Positions 54,565 to 61,652 of a stretch of 64,000 bases of DNA are shown piece by piece. Position 1 is the first letter of the stretch; every line of letters starts with the position of its first letter. The DNA lies in contig NZ_CP034929.1 of the NCBI RefSeq assembly GCF_004014875.1, forward strand, positions 1,984,001 to 2,048,000, in the 5' to 3' direction. This stretch comes from Nocardioides yefusunii (GTDB taxonomy: Bacteria; Actinomycetota; Actinomycetes; Propionibacteriales; Nocardioidaceae). The notes below the pieces were generated by a model. It was not told where the DNA came from. It saw nothing but the letters and a program-made list of their open reading frames with translations, and ran no database searches. The position numbers and the translations under genes were made by a program.

Positions 54565-55899
54565 ATGACCGACCGTTACCAGTCCTTCGTCTCCAGCGGC
54601 GTGGGCAAGTTCCTGGCCTCCAACCTCGGCCTGCCGCAGCCCGTGCGCCTGGACCGCTGGTCCGAGGGTGCACCGCTGGTCGACGGCGTCGTCCTGCTCG
54701 GGGGCACCGGCCGGGTGTCCGCACAGATCGAGACGGTGTTGAAGTCCTACGACGTCGAGTCGACCTCCACCGACGACGGCATCGCCAAGTACAAGGCTCT
54801 CGTCTTCGACGCCACCGGCATCGACTCCCCCGCCGGACTGATCGCCCTGCAGGAGTTCTTCACCCCCGTGATGCGTCGGGTGCGTTCGTGCCCGCGCGTC
54901 GTCGTGGTGGGTGCGCTGCCCGAGGAGCTCGCCGGTGACGCCCGGATCGCGCAGCGCGGTCTGGAAGGTTTCACCCGTTCGCTGGGCAAGGAGATCGGCA
55001 AGGGCGGCACCGTCCAACTGGTGCAGGTGGCACAGGGCGCCGAGGCCGCCATCGACTCGACGCTGGCGTTCTTCGTCTCCCCCAAGTCGGCCTACGTCTC
55101 GGGCCAGGTCGTGAAGATCGGCACCGACGGCCGCACCGACACCCCTGTTCCCGCCGACTGGCGTCGCCCGCTCGAGGGCAAGGTCGCCCTGGTCACCGGG
55201 GCCTCGCGCGGCATCGGCGAGCAGATCGCACGCGTCCTGCACCGCGACGGCGCGAAGGTCGTCGGTCTCGACGTCCCGCAGGCAGCGAGCGACCTGGTGA
55301 CCCTGATGGCCGAGCTCGACGGCGACCACCTCGCCCTCGACATCACCCACTCCGACGCCCCGCAGCGGATCGCACACCACCTCAAGACCGAGCACGGCGG
55401 CGTCGACATCGTGGTGCACAACGCCGGCATCACCCGCGACAAGAAGCTCGCCAACATGAAGGCCGACCGCTGGGAGTCGGTGATCGCGGTCAACCTGACC
55501 GCCCCGGCCCGGATCACCCAGGCCCTGCTCGACGTCGACGCGATCAACGCCGACGGCCGGATCATCGGCGTCTCCTCGATCGCAGGCATCGCCGGCAACG
55601 TCGGGCAGACCAACTACGCCGCGTCCAAGGCCGGCGTCATCGGGTTCGTCCAGGACCTCGCCCCGCAGCTGACCAACGGCATCACCGTCAACGCCGTGGC
55701 TCCCGGTTTCATCATCACCCAGATGACCGCGGCCGTTCCGTTCGCGACCCGTGAAGTCGGCCAGCGCATGAACGCGATGAGCCAGGGCGGCCTCCCGGTC
55801 GACGTCGCCGAGACCATCGCCTGGTACGCGGCCCCCGGTTCGAGCGCGGTCAACGGCAACGTCGTGCGCGTCTGCGGCCAGATGATGCTGGGGGCCTGA
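54565..55899 (+). CDS. High-molecular-weight 3-oxoacyl-ACP/CoA reductase (FabG4-like)
   Basis: The 444-residue SDR enzyme has an extra N-terminal flavodoxin-like domain (about 1-195) and a C-terminal catalytic SDR domain: KVALVTGASRGIGEQIARVL (NAD(P) loop), VHNAGITRDKKLANM, and the Ser-Tyr-Lys triad in SSIAGIAGNVGQTNYAASKAG. This two-domain size is that of mycobacterial FabG4 (Rv0242c), which reduces 3-oxoacyl-CoA. The gene is followed after 1 bp by an HtdX-like dehydratase and is divergent from a thiolase, the same order as Rv0243 / Rv0242c-Rv0241c. The ATG at 54565 is spaced about 10 bases from AGAGGA. Confidence 0.92.
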   Translation: MTDRYQSFVSSGVGKFLASNLGLPQPVRLDRWSEGAPLVDGVVLLGGTGRVSAQIETVLKSYDVESTSTDDGIAKYKALVFDATGIDSPAGLIALQEFFTPVMRRVRSCPRVVVVGALPEELAGDARIAQRGLEGFTRSLGKEIGKGGTVQLVQVAQGAEAAIDSTLAFFVSPKSAYVSGQVVKIGTDGRTDTPVPADWRRPLEGKVALVTGASRGIGEQIARVLHRDGAKVVGLDVPQAASDLVTLMAELDGDHLALDITHSDAPQRIAHHLKTEHGGVDIVVHNAGITRDKKLANMKADRWESVIAVNLTAPARITQALLDVDAINADGRIIGVSSIAGIAGNVGQTNYAASKAGVIGFVQDLAPQLTNGITVNAVAPGFIITQMTAAVPFATREVGQRMNAMSQGGLPVDVAETIAWYAAPGSSAVNGNVVRVCGQMMLGA

Positions 55900-55900
55900 G

Positions 55901-56788
55901 GTGGCAGCCCCTGATCTGTCCGGCGTCTCCCGGCTCCTGCGCCTGGCTGCTCCGTCGATACCGGGCGTGAACCAGTTGCCGGGCGTCAAGAAGGTCCCGT
56001 CGACCACGTTCGAGCCGATCACCCTGACGGGGGCACCCGCTGCTGCGGACTCCCGGCTGGTGGCGCAGTACGCGGCGGTCTGCGGGTTCCCACGCAAGGA
56101 CACCCTGCCGTTGACGTTCCCGCACCTGGCGGCCTTCGTGCTGCACATGGAGATCATGGCGAGCCCGGCGTACGCGTGGCCCGCGATGGGCGGGGTGCAC
56201 ACCGAGAACACCATCACCCAGCACCGTGCGATCGCACTGGACGAGGTGCTGACCACCTCTGTCACCGTCGCGGCCCCGCGTCCGCACCCCAAGGGACGCG
56301 TCCTGGACTTCGTCTCCACGGTCACCTCGTCCCGCGACGCTGGCAATGGTGGCGACGAGGTGGTGTGGGAGGAGGTCTCCACCTACCTGGTGCGCGGTCG
56401 AGGCACTGAGGATGCTGCGTCGTCCTCGCTGGATCTGGGTGCTGCCCCCGACGGCACGGCGCAGTGGAACCTGCCCGGCGACCTGGGCCGTCGCTACGGC
56501 CGGGTCTCGGGTGACATCAACCCGATCCACCTGTACCCGGTGACGGCGAAGGCGCTCGGCTTCAAGCGTCAGATCGCCCACGGCATGTGGACCAAGGCAC
56601 GGTGCATGGCCGCGATCGAGAACCGCATCCCTGACGCCGTCAAGGTGTCGGTCGCGTTCAAGACCCCGGTGTTCCTGCCGGGCACCGTCGCGTTCGGCCT
56701 GGAAGGCGAGCGTATCGACCTGCGCTTCGGCCTGACGTCCCCGAAGGACGGCGCCCCGCACCTCGTGGGTCGCGCCACCGCTCTCTGA
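55901..56788 (+). CDS. MaoC-family 3-hydroxyacyl dehydratase (HtdX-like)
   Basis: The 295-residue double-hotdog protein has the hydratase-2 motif YGRVSGDINPIHLYPVTAKALGF followed by QIAHGMWTKA (about residues 205-240), the site for adding or removing water at the 3-hydroxyacyl thioester. It is 1 bp downstream of the FabG4-like reductase, and together they would reduce and dehydrate acyl chains. The orthologous arrangement in mycobacteria is fabG4-htdX. The start is GTG at 55901. A long bidirectional hairpin follows the stop. Confidence 0.9.
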   Translation: MAAPDLSGVSRLLRLAAPSIPGVNQLPGVKKVPSTTFEPITLTGAPAAADSRLVAQYAAVCGFPRKDTLPLTFPHLAAFVLHMEIMASPAYAWPAMGGVHTENTITQHRAIALDEVLTTSVTVAAPRPHPKGRVLDFVSTVTSSRDAGNGGDEVVWEEVSTYLVRGRGTEDAASSSLDLGAAPDGTAQWNLPGDLGRRYGRVSGDINPIHLYPVTAKALGFKRQIAHGMWTKARCMAAIENRIPDAVKVSVAFKTPVFLPGTVAFGLEGERIDLRFGLTSPKDGAPHLVGRATAL

Positions 56789-56795
56789 AATCACT

Positions 56796-56856
56796 CACGC
56801 ACCAGTCACAAGTGCTGCGAAACGTCCGTTTCGACAGCACTTCTGACTGGTGCGTG
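56796..56856. terminator. Long bidirectional hairpin between convergent genes
   Basis: The outer stem is 13 bp perfect (56796-56808 with 56844-56856). Inside, AGTGCTG (56811-56817) pairs with CAGCACT (56835-56841) and CGAAACG (56818-56824) with CGTTTCG (56827-56833), leaving a 2-base loop and small bulges. It lies between the HtdX-like stop and the M23 peptidase stop and can terminate both transcripts. Confidence 0.75.
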
Positions 56857-56870
56857 GCGGTTGGAGCGGG

Positions 56871-58250
56871 TCAGCGCTTCTTGCCCCACTTCACGACGGT
56901 GGTGCGGCCGAGGACGCCCTTGGACATGCTGGTCGCGGTCAGCAGGCGCTGGGAGAACGACGCCAGCGACGGGGTCCAGGTGCCGAGGTCGGTGACGCCG
57001 TCACCGTTCCAGTCGCCGACGGCGGGCAGGTCGCCGGCAGCGCCGTGCGCCACGGTGCGGATCTGGGCCTTGCCGTTCACGACCGTACGGAGAGTGAAGA
57101 CCGACGTGGCAGGGTCGTAGACACCCAGGTCGGTGACGCCGTCACCGTTCCAGTCACCGGTGACGGGCAGGTCGTCGACGTCGCCGAGCGGGACGACGGT
57201 GATCTTGCCGGTGTCCCCCTTCAGGCGGAAGTTGGATCCGCGGCGCACGCCGGTCTCCCAGACGCCGTCGGCATCCCAGTCCCCCGCGACCGGACGGTCG
57301 CCGCGGGCACCGGACTTGATCGTGCGGAAACCAGCCTCACCCGCGAGCGTCCACAGGTGGGTTCGGGGATCGTAGGTCCCGGTGTCGAGCTGGCCGTCGC
57401 CGTCCCAGTCGCCCACGACGGGCTGGTGGTAGCCGCGCCCGACCGCGAGGGAGACACTGGCGCCGTCGTTGCGACGCACCACGTAGGAGGCCTCGTCGTT
57501 GCGTCGAAAAACAGCGATCTCCGCGCTGCCGCCCTCGAGCAGGTCTGCCCCGACAGGGACGTCGGCGCAGTTCTTGCTGGTCGCGGAACCGTAGGTGAGG
57601 CGGGTGCCGTTGAACCACGCCGGCACGACGCTGGAACCGATCTTCTGCTCGTAGTGCAGGTGTGCACCGCTGGAGTTGCCGGTGGTGCCGAGGTTGCCCA
57701 GCAGCGTGCCCTGGTCGACGGTGACGCCGACGGTCACGAACACCTTCTCGAGGTGGGCGTAGAGAGTGGTCTCGCCGTTGCCGTGGTTGATGACGACGTG
57801 GCGTCCGTACCCGGTGGTGGAGGAGTTGTCCGCCTTGGTGACGGTGCCCCGCGCGCTGGCCACGACCGGCTGACCAGCGTCATTGGGGGCATTGAAGTCG
57901 ACCGCGTACGAGCTCGGCGAGTGGTTGGCGCGGGTCGAGGTCGTCCAGGAACTGCCACAGACGAACGGGAACTGGTGGTTGACGGTCGGGACGAGCGTGG
58001 CTGCCTTGGCCGAAGCCTTCGTCTTCGCCACGCTGGAACCCGCCTCGGCCTGGGTGATCCCCAACCCCAATGCGGTGACTGCGGCCAGCGAGACGGTCGC
58101 TGTGGCGACGGTGAGATGGGTCCAGAAGCTCGGCGCCTCGCGCTGCTCACTGCGTCGCACCCCAGCCACTGCACGGGGACCGGAGGCTCCGACGAGGCGG
58201 GCGCGTCCGGGTGCTCGGTGTCGAGAGAGGTGTCGGCGGTCCGGACGCAT
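56871..58250 (-). CDS. Secreted M23 peptidase with Asp/Gly-rich repeats
   Basis: The 459-residue protein has an Arg-rich N-terminus, one hydrophobic segment (LTVATATVSLAAVTALGLGI, about 45-65) ending QAEA that could be a signal peptide or anchor, and a peptidase M23 domain: ANHSPSSYAVDFNAP with the zinc His and Asp, HVVINHGNGETTLYAHL and SGAHLHYEQK. The C-terminal third has four repeats of about 50 residues with GDWDGDGQLDTG-like cores, similar to calcium-binding VCBS/FG-GAP repeats. It probably cleaves cell-wall peptide cross-links outside the cell. The ATG at 58250 follows CAGGAGCTGCCCC; an in-frame extension to 58379 is possible. Confidence 0.85.
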   Translation of the reverse strand: MRPDRRHLSRHRAPGRARLVGASGPRAVAGVRRSEQREAPSFWTHLTVATATVSLAAVTALGLGITQAEAGSSVAKTKASAKAATLVPTVNHQFPFVCGSSWTTSTRANHSPSSYAVDFNAPNDAGQPVVASARGTVTKADNSSTTGYGRHVVINHGNGETTLYAHLEKVFVTVGVTVDQGTLLGNLGTTGNSSGAHLHYEQKIGSSVVPAWFNGTRLTYGSATSKNCADVPVGADLLEGGSAEIAVFRRNDEASYVVRRNDGASVSLAVGRGYHQPVVGDWDGDGQLDTGTYDPRTHLWTLAGEAGFRTIKSGARGDRPVAGDWDADGVWETGVRRGSNFRLKGDTGKITVVPLGDVDDLPVTGDWNGDGVTDLGVYDPATSVFTLRTVVNGKAQIRTVAHGAAGDLPAVGDWNGDGVTDLGTWTPSLASFSQRLLTATSMSKGVLGRTTVVKWGKKR

Positions 58251-58369
58251 CTGGGGCAGCTCCTGGCCTGGGGAAGGAAGGCGGCTCAGACGACGACATC
58301 TGCACGCTTTCGCACAGGAAACATCGGCCTCGTGAGCCACTGGAACGACCCCAGTTAACAACGCACCGG

Positions 58370-58409
58370 CGTGTCGCACACAAAATGCGACGAATTACAA
58401 CGGTGTAAT
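58370..58409. promoter_or_regulatory. Palindromes upstream of the M23 peptidase gene
   Basis: ATTACA and TGTAAT flank ACGG (58394-58399 with 58404-58409). Beside it, on the minus strand, GTCGCA and TGCGAC flank seven bases (about 58392-58374). These lie about 125-160 bp upstream of the M23 start in the AT-richer spacer 58251-58450. They may be operators. No c-di-AMP (ydaO) riboswitch pattern was recognised. Confidence 0.4.
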
Positions 58410-58450
58410 GCTATGGGCTCGTCGCCTCTTTCGATGCCACCGCACCCCCT

Positions 58451-59305
58451 TCACCGTCGCCTGATCAGGCCCTCCTGGGCCACCGTCGCAGCAAGTTCGC
58501 CTGATTCGCTCCAGATCCGCGCCAACGCCAGCCCGCGTCCACCGGACGCACTCGGCGAGGTCTGGTCGTAGAGCCACCACTGGTTGGCACGTAGGGGTCG
58601 ATGGAACCAGATCGTGTGGTCCAACGACGCCGGCTGCAGCGCAGGGTCGTTGATCAGGAGTCCGTGCGGCACCAGCGAGACACCGAGCAACGTCAGGTCC
58701 GAGGCGTAGGTCAATGCCACCTCGTGCATCACCGGGTCCTCGGGCAGGTCACCGTCGATCCGGACCCACATCCGGGCTCGCGCCTTGCGCTCAGGATCCT
58801 CAGGCAGTCCCCGGCCCGTCATCCCGATGTGACGGATGTCGAGGGCAGCCCATTCGTGCTGCCACTCCCGGGCAGCAGCTTCACCGTTCGCGGCAGCAAG
58901 GTCAGCCAGGGAGAGGCCGGCGGACGGCGGCGGGACGTCAGGCATCACGTCGTGGTGATCCAGGCCCTCCTCGGGCACCTGGAACGTGCACATCTGGTGG
59001 TAGATGTCGCGGCCGCGTTGGCGAGCCACGACCCGCACATTGGCGAAGGCCCGCCCCTCGCGCAGACGTTCGACGACATAGACGATCGGCACGTGCGGAT
59101 CGCCTGGACGCAGGAAGTGCGAATGCAGCGAGTGCAGGTGGTAGCGGGCATCCGTGCTGAGGCGGGCGGCCATCTGCGCCTGCGCAGCCACCTGGCCGCC
59201 GAAGACGCGTTGGCGCTGGGTGTCGGGCTGTCGACCTCGGTAGAGGTCGACGTCGAGCACCTCGAGGTCCAACAATTCCAGCAACTGCGCAGCACTGCCC
59301 GCCAT
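58451..59305 (-). CDS. Acyl-CoA thioesterase II (TesB family)
   Basis: The 284-residue double-hotdog thioesterase has QRVFGGQVAAQAQMAA and LHSLHSHFLRPGDP in the first hotdog and SLDHTIWFHRPLRANQWWLYDQTSPSASGGRGLA in the second, with the Asp-Gln catalytic elements of TesB. It hydrolyses acyl-CoA to free fatty acid and CoA. The ATG at 59305 is 3 bp after the stop of the PAC2 gene, so the two are co-transcribed. Confidence 0.92.
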   Translation of the reverse strand: MAGSAAQLLELLDLEVLDVDLYRGRQPDTQRQRVFGGQVAAQAQMAARLSTDARYHLHSLHSHFLRPGDPHVPIVYVVERLREGRAFANVRVVARQRGRDIYHQMCTFQVPEEGLDHHDVMPDVPPPSAGLSLADLAAANGEAAAREWQHEWAALDIRHIGMTGRGLPEDPERKARARMWVRIDGDLPEDPVMHEVALTYASDLTLLGVSLVPHGLLINDPALQPASLDHTIWFHRPLRANQWWLYDQTSPSASGGRGLALARIWSESGELAATVAQEGLIRRR

Positions 59306-59308
59306 GAA

Positions 59309-60247
59309 TCACTCCTGGATCTGGTCACCTTCCGGAGGGCCGTCGAGGCCCGCCAGGAACTGTTCGAACTGTCGCCCGAGGTCGTCCGCGGTCGGCAGGG
59401 GTTCGTCGGAGGCTAGCAGCGAGGCACCCGTGGACTCGGCGCGCTGGAAGGTGTCGTACTGCTGCTCCAGAGCCGTGACGACCTCGGCCACCTCGGCATG
59501 CTCGGCCAGGAAGGTGGAGATCTCGGCGTCACACTCGGCAGCCTTGGCGCGGATGCCGGTGAGGTCGACGATCATGCGCCCACCGATCTCCAGGTTCTCC
59601 AGCAGCGAGATCGAGGCGACGGGGTAGTCCATCTGCGCGAGGTAGTGCGGAATGTGGACCGTGTACCCCAACGCGGCATGCCCCCACTCCCCCAGGCGCA
59701 GCTCCAGGAGTGCCTGGACACTCGTCGGGACCCGGATCTCAGAACGCCACGGCGAAGCGCCGGTGAGGAGCTCGGGGTCGTTGGCGTGATGAGTGACGGC
59801 CCTCGGTCGAGTGTGCGGAACCGCCATCGGCACCGCTCCCATGGAGACCACGCGCGTCACCCCGAAACGCTCGACGACGTCGCGCACGGCCAGACAGAAC
59901 GCCTCCCAGCGGAAGTCGGGCTCGGGGCCGCGCAACAGCAGGAACGGCGTACCGCCGCTGTCACGCACGAGCCGGACCACCAGTCGCGGCGCGTCGTAGG
60001 CCTCGTAGTGGTCCTGGGAGAACGTGATCGCCGGACGACGGGCGCGGTAGTCGTAGAGGACGTCCACGTCGAAGGTGGCCACCACCGGCGCGTCACCGAG
60101 GGACTGCAGGTGGTCAGCAGCCAGGGCGCCCGCGTGACCGGCGTCAAGGAAGCCGCTGAGCGCGACGACGAGCGTCAACTCCTCGACGTCCTCCAGTTCC
60201 GGAACGTCGTCGACGATGTGGACCAGACGTGAAACTGCCTCTGCCAT
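59309..60247 (-). CDS. PAC2-family protein
   Basis: The 312-residue protein resembles the proteasome-assembly-chaperone-2 superfamily: LVVALSGFLDAGHAGALAADHL, YRARRPAITFSQDHYEAY, LLRGPEPDFRWEAFCLAVRDVV and VSMGAVPMAVPHTRP. Bacterial members are common in actinobacteria and their function is not settled. The C-terminus (about 235-312) is helical and acidic. The ATG at 60247 is divergent from fadA across 208 bp. Confidence 0.88.
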   Translation of the reverse strand: MAEAVSRLVHIVDDVPELEDVEELTLVVALSGFLDAGHAGALAADHLQSLGDAPVVATFDVDVLYDYRARRPAITFSQDHYEAYDAPRLVVRLVRDSGGTPFLLLRGPEPDFRWEAFCLAVRDVVERFGVTRVVSMGAVPMAVPHTRPRAVTHHANDPELLTGASPWRSEIRVPTSVQALLELRLGEWGHAALGYTVHIPHYLAQMDYPVASISLLENLEIGGRMIVDLTGIRAKAAECDAEISTFLAEHAEVAEVVTALEQQYDTFQRAESTGASLLASDEPLPTADDLGRQFEQFLAGLDGPPEGDQIQE

Positions 60248-60364
60248 GCCCTCAGCCTAGGCCGTGACTCCCACTGCGCCGGGACGTGGCCGTCGGCACG
60301 GCGTGGCCAGCCTCGCGACTCCCCTGTGGTCCAGACCTCAGCCCCCATGTGACGTGCAGCACTG

Positions 60365-60400
60365 CGAGTACCCCTTTTCTTTTGGTTACTCGGGGGTAAC
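60365..60400. promoter_or_regulatory. Palindromic candidate operator upstream of fadA-fadB
   Basis: GTTAC and GTAAC flank TCGGGG (60385-60400). CGAGTA (60365-60370) is also an inverted match of TACTCG (60387-60392). The element sits 56 bp before the fadA start in the divergent spacer, where a TetR/GntR-type fatty-acid repressor would act. It resembles TTACTCG-type palindromes seen before actinobacterial fatty-acid genes; that comparison is from memory. Confidence 0.45.
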
Positions 60401-60455
60401 GTATGCCGCACCCGCGCCGACCGAGCGGGTCACCCACCGAGCATCAGGAGACTCA

Positions 60456-61652
60456 GTGCCCCGACAGTTGCGAGAGGTCGTCTTCGTCGACGGCGTGCGC
60501 ACGCCGTTCGGCAAGGCCAAGGGCCAGTTCGCCGAGACGCGCGCCGATGACCTCGTCATCAAGTGCATCCGTGAACTCATCGAGCGCAACCCGCAGTTGC
60601 CCCCGGAGCGCGTGGACGAGGTCGCGATCGCGGCCACCACGCAGATCGGTGACCAGGGCCTGACCCTGGGCCGCACCGCAGCCCTCCTGGCCGGCCTGCC
60701 CAACACCACCCCGGGCTACTCGATCGACCGCATGTGCGCGGGCGCGATGACCGCCGTCACCTCCGTGGCCGGCGGCATCGCCTTCGGTTCCTACGACGTC
60801 GCGATCGCTGGCGGCGTCGAGCACATGGGCCGCCACCCGATGGGCGAGGGCGTCGACCCCAACCCGCGCATCGTGGCGGAGAAGATCGTCTCCCCCGAGG
60901 CCCTCGTCATGGGCAACACGGCCGAGAACCTCCACGACCGCTACCCCACCATCACCAAGGAGCGCTGCGACGCCTACGCGGTGCGCTCCCAGGAGAAGAC
61001 CGCTGCGGCCTACGCCGCCGGTCAGATCCAGCCCGACCTCGTGCCGGTCGCCACCCGTTCGGTGGAGAAGGGCTGGGGCCTGGCGGTCGCCGACGAGGCG
61101 CCGCGTGCCACCACGATGGAGACCCTCGCCGGTCTCAAGACCCCGTTCCGCGCCCACGGCAACGTGACCGCCGGCAACGCCTCGGGCATCAACGATGGCG
61201 CCACCGCCGCGCTGCTCGCCGACGAGGAGACCGCGCGCGAGCTCGGACTCCCGATCAAGATGCGTCTGGTCTCGTACTCGTTCGTGGGCGTCGAGCCCGA
61301 GGTCATGGGCGCCGGACCGATCCCGTCGACGGAGAAGGCCCTCAAGCAGGCCGGCCTCACCATCGACGACATCGGTGCCTTCGAGATCAACGAGGCCTTC
61401 GCCGTCCAGGTGCTGGCCCTGCTCGAGCACTTCGGCATCGCCGACGACGACGCCCGCGTCAACCCCTACGGTGGCGCCATCGCGATGGGCCACCCGCTGG
61501 CCTCCTCCGGCGTCCGCCTCATGACCCAGCTCGCGCGCACCTTCGAGGCGAAGCCCGAGATCCGCTACGGCCTCACCACCATGTGCATCGGCATCGGCAT
61601 GGGCGGCACCGTCGTGTGGGAGAACCCGAACTGGAACGGAGAGAACGCCTGA
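60456..61652 (+). CDS. fadA: 3-ketoacyl-CoA thiolase FadA
   Basis: Last step of the beta-oxidation cycle, releasing acetyl-CoA. The 398-residue product has the acylation Cys in DRMCAGAMTAV (about residue 91), NEAFAVQVLALLEHF, the NPYGGAIAMGHPLASSG His motif and the second Cys in TTMCIGIGMGG. The start is GTG at 60456 with GGAG upstream. It overlaps fadB by one base (TGATG), giving the mycobacterial fadA-fadB order. Confidence 0.95.
   Translation: MPRQLREVVFVDGVRTPFGKAKGQFAETRADDLVIKCIRELIERNPQLPPERVDEVAIAATTQIGDQGLTLGRTAALLAGLPNTTPGYSIDRMCAGAMTAVTSVAGGIAFGSYDVAIAGGVEHMGRHPMGEGVDPNPRIVAEKIVSPEALVMGNTAENLHDRYPTITKERCDAYAVRSQEKTAAAYAAGQIQPDLVPVATRSVEKGWGLAVADEAPRATTMETLAGLKTPFRAHGNVTAGNASGINDGATAALLADEETARELGLPIKMRLVSYSFVGVEPEVMGAGPIPSTEKALKQAGLTIDDIGAFEINEAFAVQVLALLEHFGIADDDARVNPYGGAIAMGHPLASSGVRLMTQLARTFEAKPEIRYGLTTMCIGIGMGGTVVWENPNWNGENA

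Noticed and set aside
54346..56382. Long minus-strand open frame continuous with the thiolase
   Set aside because: The part beyond 54345 is antisense to the FabG4-like and HtdX-like genes and has no family similarity. The thiolase start at 54345 is clear.
58251..58450. c-di-AMP (ydaO) riboswitch before the M23 peptidase
   Set aside because: Such riboswitches often precede wall hydrolases in actinobacteria, but the conserved blocks are not present here; only simple palindromes are.
60734..61651. In-frame extension of fadB through fadA
   Set aside because: It is the shadow of fadA in another frame, rich in Arg and Gly. fadB starts at the ATG that overlaps the fadA stop.
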